Positions 52,231 to 61,786 of a stretch of DNA of 64,000 nt are shown here, piece after piece; position 1 is the first letter of the stretch; each line of letters begins with the position of its first letter. Made by a program: the position numbers and the translations under genes. The notes under the pieces are model-generated. The model did no database searches. It had not been told where the DNA came from and saw only the letters and a program-made list of their open reading frames with translations. The stretch comes from Sepiola atlantica (taxonomy: Eukaryota; Mollusca; Cephalopoda; Sepiida; Sepiolidae): assembly GCA_963556195.1 (NCBI GenBank), contig OY744533.1, positions 45,370,913-45,434,912 on the forward strand, in the 5' to 3' direction.

Positions 52231-52866
52231 GCGTGCTCTTATCGATCCTGAACCAGTTTTCGTGACGTTCGACTCGGAAGCATTCGACTGTTCTATGCAA
52301 ACGCCCAAGAGTTGACGAGCCGATTTGTACCAGACGACATTTTTGATACGGTGCTGCGTCCTATGATAATAATATTTTGCTTGTTTTTTGTTTTTTTTGT
52401 TAGGGTTAGGGTAAGGAATATTTTAAAGAAACAACAAAGAAAATGAAACATATTTACATGAATTTCTTTGAAAGAAACAATAGGAAAAAAAACATAGCGA
52501 GGTTTCTGTTTTAAAATGAATACTGTATTTTTATTTACAAGGAATTTTTTTGAAGAAATAAAAAAATTTAAAAAAGTACCAAAATTACTTTTATCACGAC
52601 ATATTTTTTTAAATTTTATTATTTATTTTTACTTGCTCGCGATGATACTGTAGTGCAAAGCTGTTCGTAATTCATTTTGGGTTTATTTTCTTCAAAAAAA
52701 CTTCCTGACAAAAAATCCGTCTTCGAAAGCACTTATTTTCACTTTGTAACAAAGTTATCGGCTGCTCGCTGCTTCAGCTCGTCAACACTCGAGCGTTTGC
52801 GTAGGACAGCCGAACGATTCCGAGTCGAACGTCTCGAAATCTGGTTCAGGATCGATATCAGCACTC
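52231..52866. mobile_element. MITE, 636 bp, about 115-bp terminal inverted repeats
   Basis: Left end GCGTGCTCTTATCGATCCTG, right end (inverted) GAGTGCTGATATCGATCCTG; the arms continue with AACCAG.TTTCG.GACGTTCG, ACTCGGAA and CGCAAACGC, to about 52345 and 52750. AATATA flanks both ends. The arms are GC-richer than the core, which is AT-rich and noncoding and contains GTTAGGGTTAGGGTAAGG at 52401. Superfamily unknown. Confidence 0.8.
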
Positions 52867-53034
52867 AATATAGTTTAATTTACCACATGACGAGTTATAT
52901 TTTTTCAGTTAAACCGTTATGTGACTCATATCTTTTACCAGACATCTTACTTACCTCTTTGTTTTGTTTGATACTGATCAGTTTCCACAACAAAAATATG
53001 TATTTTCATTTATTTAGCTTTCAACACATGTTCT

Positions 53035-53425
53035 TATCCTCAGGTTTAGGTCGGAATGTTATTCTGTGCTCTCTACTCTTTCGTTATTTCCATGGACGGT
53101 GCTCGACTGAGCTCCAATCTTTGGTTCCTCCTTATAAGACATTTACGGTAAGAACTCGTTTGCTACCACAACGGGAAAAAGACTTTCTTTTCTCCCTCCA
53201 TGTGCATAGCATTCAGACGGAATTTCCATGGACAGAGCTTCTTTACAAGGGCTTCCGGTCCGTGGAACACACATTACCGTGGAACTGCTTTCCTGCTGAT
53301 TACAACTTGGTCGTATGTTAGTACTTCAATAGTGTTACTCATCTTTCAGCTGATAATCATTTCGTCTCATTAACTCATAATCTCAAGTGGCTCTTGGCCT
53401 TGATAAATGGTGACCCAATAAAAAA
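53035..53425 (+). pseudogene. LINE reverse transcriptase C-terminal fragment
   Basis: In the frame 52677-53321, the last third reads YFHGRCSTELQSLVPPYKTF, TVRTRLLP, then WTELLYKGFRSVEHTLPWNC, FPADYNLVV. 'FHGRCS.EL.SLVPP...F..RTR' followed by '...LPWNCFPADYNL' is the conserved C-terminus of a LINE ORF2 family related to that at 50476. The 3' tail AATCTCAAGTGGCTCTTGGC, CTTGATAAATGGTGACCC is also typical. The upstream part of the open frame, including the MITE right arm, is not part of it. Confidence 0.8.
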
Positions 53426-53998
53426 AAAAGATGGTATTTTCAAATATACTTGACTTAATTCCCTTTGCAAATCTCTGAAAATCAAACATTTGTCAATAGG
53501 CTTCCAGTTGTGCTTTTCAGCTGTGTGACGAAGTGGCCTTCAGTGTAAAATTCAGTCATAAAATAAGTAAATAGCTTGAGGAGAGTGAGAAAACTTTTTT
53601 TATGAGCAGATTTTTCTTTGAGATATTTTAAGTGAAAAAAAGGCGAACAAAATACTTTTCCACAATTAGCTACTATGGTAACTTAAAAAATTAAAAAAGA
53701 AAAAGGTTGAAAAAGGCACTTTGAATTTAATCCGGTATTAGGAAAAGTAGGCTTATCAAGATGAAAGATCACGACACGGTTAACGATTGAGTAGGGATCT
53801 CGGTATGCATGGGATGACCAGAGTACGTGCAAGGGATGGAGGGGGGGGGGGCATGTTACTTGTTGTTGGTATTTTTCTTTCTGTGAATACTCTACCTACT
53901 ACTCTCTCTTGACAATCTTAACGCTTTCATCGCTGGAAGTAAACACAGAAACATTATTTCCTACAAGCTGTCCATACCCAATGTATTAATCTATCTAT
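53426..53998. other. No recognisable gene
   Basis: AT-rich; G10 run at 53841. Confidence 0.5.
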
Positions 53999-54160
53999 CT
54001 ATATCTATTAAAAAGTTATATAAAGTATAGTTATCTTCAGGCACGTGTTTCGTCATCTCTATGGCTCATCAGTGTGGCTAGACCTAGTGAGATTCGAAAC
54101 CAGGGACCTCAGTGACTGACGTCTGGCGCTCTACCACAGACCCTGCTAGTAGCAGTGGGA
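53999..54160 (-). repeat. tRNA-derived SINE N, copy 2
   Basis: Minus strand starts with a tRNA-like head: GTGGTAGAGCGCCAGACGTC (A box TGGTAGAGCGCC) and CCCTGGTTTCGAATCTCAC (B box GGTTTCGAATC) with normal spacing. The body is TAGGTCTAGCCACACTGATG, AGCCATAGAGATGACGAAAC, ACGTGCCTGAAGATAACTAT. The pol III boxes are well kept. It is a SINE rather than a tRNA gene: no acceptor stem pairing or CCA-side structure. Confidence 0.8.
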
Positions 54161-54312
54161 GAGATGTATCGCATAATAAATGATGCCATTTATCTATTTA
54201 AATCTTTATTTTTATTTTCTATACTGATAACTGAAAGTATTCAACTATTTTTATGGAAAAGTCCTAAGTGGAAATCATTATTCTCTTCACAAAGTAATGT
54301 CCCCATAGGGGA

Positions 54313-54315
<3 letters not shown>

Positions 54316-54380
<65 letters not shown>
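54316..54380. repeat. (TA)n microsatellite
   Basis: Long TA run. Confidence 0.95.
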
Positions 54381-54383
<3 letters not shown>

Positions 54384-54440
54384 TTCTAAACAGACATGTG
54401 TTGCGCCATCTCTATGACTCATCAGTGTGGCTAGACATTA
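54381..54440 (-). repeat. SINE N, 3' fragment (copy 3)
   Basis: AGACATGTGTTGCGCCATCT, CTATGACTCATCAGTGTGGC and TAGAC match copy 2; the tRNA head is replaced by repeat G. Confidence 0.75.
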
Positions 54441-54471
54441 AAAACTCAAAATTATTAAATTAAAAGTTTTT

Positions 54472-54954
54472 GGTTTTTCTAAAAGTTATGATGGTTTTGG
54501 AGTTTGTCTGTTTGTATGTAAATAGATACGTGAATTGATTCAGAAAAAAGGAATAGGCAGAGAACACATTACTAAGGCAGTAGTTTTTATGATGTCTCAC
54601 ATAAGTTTAAATAATTTTTTTAAAACTGGATACATGTTTTATAAAGTTAAAGAAATTAACATAACATAATAATATAAAAAAAAACATTACATAAATATTT
54701 TAATACTTAGTGATCTTTTCCATAGGCATAAAGGGTATTCAGCATTAGTTCAAAGCGAGTTATTTTTGCTAAAAAACAATACATAAATACATTCATCGTA
54801 GTTACTTACTCTCTCATGCAAATACTAAGTAGCACATTTTTTTCACAAAATGTTACAAATGTTTTTCTTTGTACTAGCTATAAAGCAGTAGAAGCTAGAA
54901 ATTTACATACCCAGGTACTGTGCCAACACTGCTCAAAGAGCGGCTATAAACTAG
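54472..54954 (+). mobile_element. Helitron-like repeat G, copy 3 (3'-complete)
   Basis: Blocks as in copies 1 and 2: GGAGTTTGTCTGTTTGTATG, AGAGAACACATTACTAAGGC, AGTAGTTTTTATGATGT, CATAAAGGGTATTCAGCATT, CATTCATCGTAGTTACTTAC. It ends ACTGCTCAAAGAGCGGCTAT, AAACTAG|T: the hairpin GCTC-AAA-GAGC lies about 12 bases before CTAG, and a T follows, as in Helitrons. The 5' end is replaced by the SINE fragment. Noncoding. Confidence 0.75.
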
Positions 54955-55429
54955 TATTAAATAATGGATTTTAAAAAAAAAGGAAAAAAAGATAAGAACA
55001 TGCGATTGGCAAAACCCTTGATTACAATAGGACCTTAAGATGTTCAGTTTGATCCTCAACCATATAAGCTACATACAGCATGGTGCTCCTGTGATAAAGC
55101 TAAGCTTTAATAAATGTAATATTCTGTTGCAGCTTCTCTTGTTCTGTCGGGCGTTATTGATATATGTCACCAGTGTAAAATAATTCCAGTGGGATACAAT
55201 TTTATTCGACAGAAATTAAATAGTACTAATTTTTTGTTGTTAAGAACATAGGTCAAGTTTCCATAAAGGAACCTGAAGAATCAGAATAAAATATTGAGTT
55301 TGTAGGTCATATGCTATCAATGACAATATATGCGAAATAGACAGGCTGTTCTTTATTATAGAGGTATGTGTTCATTTATATGTTGTGTTTATGGTTTGAT
55401 AATATCTGGATAAGGTAGTTTGGCAGGAC
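54955..55429. other. No recognisable gene
   Basis: AT-rich, no supported feature. Confidence 0.5.
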
Positions 55430-55660
55430 AAGGTCAACCGTCAGGAAATACTGAAACACGGAGGCCTACAATCTATGGCGGATCTTCTGATACAGAATAA
55501 TTTCAGAAAAAGAGAGAATGGAACCTGAACGACTACCAAAGGGCGACTCTTGTATTCTCAACTGTGTGAAAGAAAGAAGAAATCAGTGAAGGCCCAGACT
55601 AAGACTCAAAGATAAAGTGGAAAGTAACTTGGAATAGAGGAATATCAGTACCAGCCGCAA
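55430..55660 (+). pseudogene. LINE C-terminal fragment (third family)
   Basis: VWQDKVNRQEILKHGGLQSM, ADLLIQNNFR, then RMEPERLPKG and, in shifted frames, ILNCVKERRNQ, RPRLRLKDKVESNLE, RNISTS. This corresponds to the 'WQDKVTN.EIL.RTGL.SM...L....LRWLGHV.RM...RLPKQ' end region of LINE ORF2; the RWLGHV core is lost by an internal deletion around 55505. Confidence 0.75.
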
Positions 55661-55819
55661 TGTTGCATCCCTGTGCTTGTTTTACAAGTACTTCAACGGA
55701 ATGTGCTCTGATGAACTTGTAATCCTCAACGAAAATATCCCCATCCCACCTCTTTGCTGTAGAGGTCTCAAGATGTTGGAAGATTTTCTATTGAAATAGC
55801 TTCTTTCCTTGAACTACTT

Positions 55820-55995
55820 GTTTTTGGAATTCCCTCCCTGTTTCTCTGACCGTTCCAACATGCAGAAATTTAAATGTAATGTGAACAAACATCTTGTTTT
55901 CCAACTGCCCTACGAGGTTGCTTCCTATAAATCTGGCCCATATCACAGTAGCCCCTTATGATTCAGTGACAATATGCCTTGTTTGAGATGAACAA
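55820..55995 (+). pseudogene. LINE 3'-end fragment matching 15700-15865
   Basis: FWNSLPVSLTVPTCRNLNVM, then TNILF; downstream CACAGTAGCCCCTTATGATT and CAATATGCCTTGTTTGAGAT. The WNSLP motif is typical of LINE ORF2 C-termini. Confidence 0.7.
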
Positions 55996-56019
55996 AAGCA
56001 ACAAAATAAAAATAATAAT

Positions 56020-56143
56020 AATAAAGGCAACTGCTGTATTTTCAACTGTGTGAAGAAAGAAGGAATCAGCGAAGGGCCAGACTAAAATTCAAAGATAAAG
56101 TGAAAAGTAAATTGGAACGGAGGAATATCAGTACCAGCGATTA
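56020..56143 (+). repeat. Duplicate of 55545-55660 (LINE fragment)
   Basis: GTATTTTCAACTGTGTGAA, AGAAAGAAGGAATCAGCGAA, GGCCAGACTAAAATTCAAAG, ATAAAGTG repeat the earlier segment about 480 bases downstream with about 92% identity. Confidence 0.8.
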
Positions 56144-56762
56144 GTAAGATTATGTGAAAGACAAAACCAAGTGAAAAAGTATGATCACAGCATTCATGAA
56201 ACAGACATCGTCGCATATGATACACTAAGCTGATAAAACAACTTTTGGTTTTAGCATTAATTTTCGTATACATACTTTATTTTCAGGAAGGGTAGATTCC
56301 TTGATCTTCTGTTAGGATCTCATTTGATGTTTTGCTCCACTTGTCAAACTTAGAATAGTGGTAGCAATATAAGACCTTCTTCTGTGCAACTGACCACGGC
56401 TGCGTTTTTAAGCCTCTTCTATTTCTTTTTGTTATCGCTGAACATGGTGGAGATTCGGGGCCAGGACCTTTTTCATCAAGGCCTGGTGGTTATCCATGGT
56501 TGGCCTTTGTCATGGCTGGAGTGCCACGTCCAGAGGTAGGAAGGTTTACACCATTGCTTACCTCTGCTCGCCCAGTGTGTGAACGAGTTGCGGGGTCCGT
56601 TTTATTTTGGGTGCCGGCTTGCCAGTATTGAGTCTTGTTTTTGCTCATCATTTCTGCATTGTCAACGACTTCTTATTAGTTATTTAAAGCTGTCCTCTAT
56701 TAATAAAGGGAGTGTCCCCATCCGTGTTAGATGACCTGAGGTTATGGCGTACCAGTTTTTTT
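56144..56762. other. Unassigned; GC-richer transposon-like stretch
   Basis: 56440-56640 (GGCCAGGACCTTTTTCATCA, GGCCTGGTGGTTATCC, GGAGTGCCACGTCCAGAGG) is GC-richer and looks like old retroelement sequence, but no frame with a domain survives. It precedes repeat H. Confidence 0.4.
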
Positions 56763-56822
56763 AATAATTGGTCAGAGTTTACTTTGTAGGGAAAGTATCC
56801 TCATGTCAGGGTGTTCTGACAA
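56763..56822 (+). repeat. Dispersed repeat H, copy 2
   Basis: Matches 3325-3405. Confidence 0.6.
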
Positions 56823-57349
56823 ATACAGAGAGACCGAAAACACCTGAAGATGGTGTTTTGCAGGCATTCAATTTATTCCCATAGATATATACACTTCAAT
56901 AAATCTATTGAACATACCAGATTTAACAACAACAAAAAAAGGAATTATTATTCATGGATGTCAATTTTAATTCGGTATTAGAAAGTTGGTTTAGCTAGAG
57001 CAAAGAATATCTGGAGAGTTGACGATTAAGTATGGGTCTAGGGATATAAAAGATTATACGAGTAGGCAAGAGAGAGTCATATCGATTTTTGGCAATATTT
57101 TTCTTTTTTTAATACCCCATACATTATACCCTCTGACTTTGCCTGAAATGAACACAGAAATATTATGACTCAATTTACACACCAGACAAAAATGTATATT
57201 TTCTCGACTTTCTTTTTACTTATGTGAACATCAATGTTCAAATAGGGTGTGGCTTACCTGCTTCAGCAAAAGGGGTAGGATCACAGAAATATAAGAAAAA
57301 CAAAACAACATGGTTTCTAAGAGAAAGAGTGCTGCTTCTTGATCTTGTA
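56823..57349. other. No recognisable gene
   Basis: AT-rich; nothing supported. Confidence 0.5.
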
Positions 57350-57472
57350 ATCATCTATTTATTTATATACTATTAAAAAGTTACGGTGTTTTTGGAGTTT
57401 GTCTGTTCGTACGCAAATAGAAACATGCGATTGGTTGATAAAAAAAGGAATAGGCAGAGTACACATTACTAA
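57350..57472 (+). mobile_element. Helitron-like repeat G, copy 4 (5' part)
   Basis: ATACTATTAAAAAGTTACGG, TGTTTTTGGAGTTTGTCTGT, CGCAAATAGAAACATGCGAT, AGAGTACACATTACTAAGGC. Carries the uninterrupted target (GGAGTTTGTCTG) used to define the Academ insertion. Confidence 0.75.
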
Positions 57473-58590
57473 GGCTTTACATTATATTGATAAAACAATG
57501 TTTTTGCATTCATTTTCCTAAGTCTGTTCAATGTGTTCATTGAAATGTTATGTTTGATAAAGTCTGTGTAAGGTGAAATGTTACATTATACTGATAAAAC
57601 AATTTCAAATTTTTGCATTCATTTTCTTAAGTCTGCTTGAAGTTTTCTTAAAATGTTGTTTGATAATACCTTTGTAAGGCAAGACGTTACTCCATGATGA
57701 TAAAACAACTTTGCAACATGTTTAGGTTTTCACGTTTATTTTTCTAAGTCTGCTCAATGTGTTCTTTAAATGTTGTGTTTGATAAAGCCTGTGTAAGGCG
57801 AAGTGTTACACTACACCAGGGGCGGGCAACCTTTTCAGAGTGAGGGCCAGATGAGACTTTTGGAAGGAGATCGCGGGCTGGAGTGAAAAACGAAATCTCA
57901 GAATTACTATATTTTGTTTACATGAATAAATTGTACAAAAATTGCATTGAACACTCTACAAATCTGATATTTTTTCTCAAAAGACTTCTGTATGTGATGT
58001 TATAAAAGGCGCCGACGATCAGCCATTTTGGAATCATAAAAAATAATGACGGGGTAAGTAGCAAGTTTATCCAGCATTCGTTTTGACACACCTCACATAG
58101 GTTCTATGTTTCATGCCCTTTCCTCGTCTCATGTGTCCTCTTTGCCTCTCGTTTTCTCTTTTTCTATTTTCACCTCTTAATAGTTAAAGAAAAATGAAAT
58201 ATACATGCATCATCGCTCACTGATATTCACACATTTTTATCCCACTGTAAATCTTAATTGAAACCTACTTTTATGTCTATGTCACGAAATGATATGAGTT
58301 TTGCGGGCCGGATTGCAATAATAAAGCATAGCAGGGCGGCGGGCCGGACACTAAGCCTTCGCGGGCCGGATGTGGCCCGCGGGCCGGAGATTGCCCGCCC
58401 CTGCACTGCACTAATAAAGCAACTTTTCAGCAACCTTGGATTTTTCACATTCATTTTCCTAACTCTTTTCAACATGTTCATTTATATATTATATCATGAT
58501 TGATAATGCCTGTCTAAGGCGAAACGTTACGCTACACTGATAACACTATGTACTTTTCACCTACCTCAGGTTTTCACATCCATTTTTTTT
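57473..58590 (+). repeat. Tandem repeat, about 110-120-bp unit, interrupted by a hAT-type element
   Basis: At least four units before and one and a half after 57817-58403. Unit parts: GATAAAGCCTGTGTAAGGCG, AAGTGTTACACTACACTGAT, AAAACAA.TTT, CACATTCATTTTCCTAAGTC, TGTTCAATGTGTTCATT. A further unit lies at 59035-59130 and a fragment at 56222-56250. Confidence 0.85.
57817..58403. mobile_element. Non-autonomous hAT-type element, 587 bp
   Basis: Perfect terminal inverted repeats CAGGGGCGGGCAA / TTGCCCGCCCCTG. They are flanked by CACTACAC (57809-57816) and CACTGCAC (58404-58411), an 8-bp duplication with one mismatch. Subterminal GC-rich sequence (GCGGGCCGGATGTGGCCCGC at 58363-58382) and AGTGAGGGCCAGATGAGAC near the left end are familiar from hAT families in many animals. 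The 81-codon frame at 58258-58503 runs across the right end and is not a gene. Confidence 0.9.
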
Positions 58591-59225
58591 TTGTTTTTGT
58601 ATAAATACTTAAATAAATCAATTATTGAACATACCAAATGAACAGAGATGAGATAAAATTACGAGTATTTAAAAGATTAATGACGAGGCGGTCGTTTCGC
58701 TCACTATCTGGGATATATTGTGATTCTCTATGATTAGATGAAACTGCAATGTGAAATCTGATCTTCTTATATATAAAGTAAAGTGAGATTTTCTCCTATT
58801 TGAATTCCAGGAATAGACTAATAAACGAAAGCTACATAAAAAACGATCTGTTTGCCAGATATTTGTCCATGTTTTCAAAAACAAAAGTTATATTTTCGAT
58901 CATTTTTTTCGATTTTAGTATTTAGTGCTGTTTGATATTTTCTCTTTAAATAATCATTTTCAAAGAAAGAAAACAGTCTTTTCACTCACTATCTGAGAGT
59001 TAATGTGATTCTTCTGCTTGATTATTATATTATGTTTGATAATGCCTATCTAAGGTGAAACGTTACACTATACTGATAAAACCATGTATTTTTCAACCAC
59101 CTCAGTTTTTCACATCCATTTTTTTTTCTCATACATATACTGAAATAAATCAATTATTGAACGTACCACATGAATAGAGATGAGATAAACTGACGGGTAT
59201 TTAAAAGATTAATGACGAGGCGACA
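58591..59225 (+). repeat. Segmental tandem duplication, about 530 bp apart
   Basis: Sequence 58540-58690 (TACCTCAGGTTTTCACATCC, AATCAATTATTGAACATACC, AGAGATGAGATAAAATTACG, AGTATTTAAAAGATTAATGA, CGAGGCG) recurs at 59078-59225 with about 90% identity. GTCTTTTCACTCACTATCTG / GTCGTTTCGCTCACTATCTG recurs inside, at about 300-bp spacing (58691 and 58976). Confidence 0.75.
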
Positions 59226-59329
59226 TAGGAAGAGGATAACCGTTCAGTGTAATCGTTTTCTTTTTATCCAGCACTCATTGTCGCATCAAACCAGCTGATA
59301 GTTTGTTCATACTGTTTCCATCTTCGTCT

Positions 59330-59492
59330 TCATCCGTTTCTTCTTTGTTTTACGAAAGGCCCTTTTTCTGAATAAGTTTTTCTTTGGATGACACTAGAAT
59401 CATTCTGTTCTTCCTTCGGCGTCAAACGAAAGATTTTCTTGTCATTGCCGTCTTTTAGCTTAGCCTTCTTCACTCTATGGAAATCAAAGGAA
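59330..59492 (-). CDS. Candidate terminal coding exon of a host gene, unknown protein
   Basis: On the minus strand a strong acceptor (TTTTCTTTTTCTTATTTTCC then AG at 59493) precedes an open frame of 53 codons: SFDFHRVKKAKLKDGNDKKI, FRLTPKEEQNDSSVIQRKTY, SEKGPFVKQRRNG, then TGA at 59330-59332. The exon begins one base before a complete codon. It is charged, lysine- and arginine-rich and protein-like, and the sequence is less AT-rich than its surroundings. A coding gene read right to left would have its other exons beyond 59.5 kb; I could not identify them. It could also be part of a mobile element. The closest function I can offer is a basic C-terminal tail. Confidence 0.45.
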
Positions 59493-59880
59493 CTGGAAAA
59501 TAAGAAAAAGAAAACAGACAAAATATTAGTACAAAATATAAGACAAATATAAACTCAATATTATTGTTTTAAGGCATAAACACTTCATTTGGGTTATTGG
59601 ACTTGATTATTAGAAAGAAAAAAATTAATTAAAAAAAAAATAACAATTTCAATTACCATAAAAAAAAATCATTTTCGTCTTGATAATGTTATTTTGGTTA
59701 TAACCACATTGAAGATCTGTGATACAACAAAGCAATCTGCCAGTAGATGACTCTATATATGCACCTAGCCCTTTGTGAATTGAGCAGTGTGGGAAGGAAA
59801 ATCGCTTGCTGCTATTACCGATAATGCAAAGCTCTTTATAAAAAAGGAATAGAGCACTCTTTGACTGCTGATCTCTCTCT
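59493..59880. other. No recognisable gene (intron if the exon at 59330 is real)
   Basis: AT-rich, nothing supported. Confidence 0.45.
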
Positions 59881-59900
59881 TTCTCTCTGTCTCTCTTTCT

Positions 59901-59952
<52 letters not shown>

Positions 59953-59971
59953 GAGAGAGAGAGAGAGAGAC
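59874..59971. repeat. Compound (CT)n-(TA)n-(GA)n microsatellite
   Basis: CT-rich, then TA, then GA: the flanking purine and pyrimidine tracts are mutual inverses, so the whole array is a near-perfect palindrome. Confidence 0.95.
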
Positions 59972-60239
59972 AGATCAGATAATTATTTTGTATTAGATCC
60001 TATCGTGATAGGAAGATGCTTGAATATTGAGGATAGAGCATTGTTATAGGAAATAATGGAATGATGAAAAAAGTAAAGTTGCGTACTCTACAAGTTTTTT
60101 TTATCAGGTGTTTAAACAAGGAATATAATAAAATGAGCTTTAATCCATGGATTTTCCATGAATTACTTTTATCCTCAGAAGAAAAGGAAACAATAAATTA
60201 CTAATCATTGAAAGTATTAATTTGAAAATGACAAACAAA

Positions 60240-60280
<41 letters not shown>
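60240..60280. repeat. (TA)n microsatellite
   Basis: TA run adjoining the inverted repeat at 60280-60602. Confidence 0.95.
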
Positions 60281-60602
60281 ATAGATGAAAGAAGAGGGAT
60301 AAACATGTACGAATGACAAATTTCAGCCAAAATTTGAAAAAATATTAAGTAATGGAGAGTGAACATGCACATTCTCACTCTCCATCACTTAATATTTTTT
60401 CAAATTTTGAATTTTGGCTTTTCACTGCCAACTTATCTATCTATGTAATTCCTCTGATGATAAGATTTTAATCTTTGAAAAGCCTTGGCTTAAGGAAAGA
60501 ATAATACACATGTTTTTACCGAGTACACCTTGCATTGAACACTCGAAGTTGAAATAAATTTGTCATTTGTACATGTTTATTCCTCTTCTTTCATCTATCT
60601 TT
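60280..60602. mobile_element. Interrupted fold-back repeat
   Basis: Left arm 60280-60352 (AGATAGATGAAAGAAGAGGG, ATAAACATGTACGAATGACA, AATTTGAAAAAATATTAAGT, AATGGAGAGTGA). The inner half pairs with 60371-60418 and the outer half with 60555-60600 (AATTTGTCATTTGTACATGT, TTATTCCTC, TTCTTTCATCTATCT). The right arm is thus split by about 135 bases (60420-60555) of unrelated sequence, i.e. a probable insertion. Confidence 0.75.
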
Positions 60603-60680
60603 ATAATTGCTCTATCTCGTATATTGAGCGTAAACCATTTCACTATAGGTTCTATCTACTAAAAGTATACTTTTAGTTTC

Positions 60681-60689
<9 letters not shown>

Positions 60690-60727
<38 letters not shown>
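60690..60727. repeat. (TA)n microsatellite
   Basis: TA run; preceded by a short palindrome AAAAGTATACTTTT at 60660-60673. Confidence 0.95.
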
Positions 60728-60730
<3 letters not shown>

Positions 60731-60975
60731 CAAAACGCTGGAGAAAAGAGAATTTTTTAAAACATCCGAGAATGCCATATGTGAATGATGATTCAACCAA
60801 GAATCGAAAATGCTAGTGATACTTATGGATCATTCATTATTTTTTTTGATTTTGACACAAAAAAGATTATTAGAAAAATTGATAAAATAAAAAAAAAATG
60901 TATAACCAAGCTAGGGAATTCTGTTATGTTTAACAATGTTTGCTTAAATGAAAGAATGCTACCTAAATACACAAT
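60728..60975 (+). other. No supported gene
   Basis: A 78-codon frame (60785-61021) reads MIQPRIENASDTYGSFIIFF and then low-complexity lysine/isoleucine, ending in the TA run. Not supported as a gene. Confidence 0.5.
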
Positions 60976-61002
60976 ATATATATATATATATATATATATA
61001 CA

Positions 61003-61578
61003 GGATAATCTCCTAAACTAATGAACGGATCATTCTGAATTTTGGAATATATATATATTTTTTTTTTCTTTAAACTTTACCATTTAGGGGGTGTATCCAC
61101 CAAAACTCGCACCCTCCTCTAAAAAACTTTTTAAATAAGTTACATACAAAAGATTTGATCGGGAAAAAAATTGCTCTACATCAAATTTTGGTACTTCTGC
61201 AGTTTACGGACCGTCCTGAAATAATAACGTTATTATTTAGAAACCCATTCTTAACATGGGAGTGGGGGTTGTCAACTATTCTGTACTTTCACCTAAAAAT
61301 TTATAAACAAAAGATACTGTAAAAATTGAATTTAACTTGAAAATCCTATCTAAAAAATAGCACGGTCCATAAACTGCAGAAGTAACCAAATTTTGAGTTA
61401 TATTAAGTAATACATTTTTAATAGGATCGTTGCGCGCGTGTGAGCGTCAATAGTATGTATGTGTTTGGTATGTATTCTAGGCAACAGGGTGAGTAACGTG
61501 GGCACATTATTTATTTGTAAACCATTCCATATTTATTGCTTATACCCGTCCTGGGATGGGTATTTTACTAGTTATCCC
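61003..61578 (+). mobile_element. Helitron-like repeat F, copy 3, carrying a nested MITE
   Basis: Starts ACAGGATAATCTCCTAAACT after a TA run and ends CCCGTCCTGGGATGGGTATT, TTACTAG|T (CTAG at 61575-61578). ACCC...GGGT around CGTCCTGGGA forms the 3' hairpin just before the end. Matches 15008-15505, and 5325-5725 reversed. Interrupted at 61190-61386. Confidence 0.7.
61190..61386. mobile_element. MITE, 197 bp, with exact 8-bp target duplication
   Basis: Terminal inverted repeats G(G/T)TACTTCTGCAGTTTA. Inner palindrome AAATAATAACGTTATTATTT at 61215-61234 and CCCATTCTTAACATGGG. CAAATTTT flanks at 61182-61189 and 61387-61394. The empty site is present in the window: the reversed F copy reads ACATCAAATTTTGAGTTAT (5569-5587 on the other strand) without the insert. 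The 8-bp duplication suggests a hAT- or P-like transposase mobilised it (inference). Partial copies: 26035-26171 and 25505-25555. Confidence 0.9.
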
Positions 61579-61786
61579 CTTACCTGCTTGTATTTAGTAT
61601 TAAGGTTTACCCGTCTGCTGGGATCCTAAATCCTGCAAACTACATATAAAAAAGAGTAAGTACATTTTTTTTTAAAATTATATTGTGATGTGACATATTA
61701 CTACTAAGCTCTACTCACATATTGAGTACTCTTGAAGTAAAAAAATGTATATGTAATATATTATATTATTCTATAAAATTACTAGC
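61579..61786. other. No recognisable gene
   Basis: AT-rich spacer between Helitron-like ends. Confidence 0.5.

Noticed and set aside
52677..53321. Single 214-codon gene
   Set aside because: The open frame joins the right arm of a MITE, AT-rich flank and a LINE C-terminus; only the last third is protein-like.
58258..58503. 81-codon frame across the hAT right end
   Set aside because: Spans the element border and reads the GC-rich terminal repeat; not a gene.
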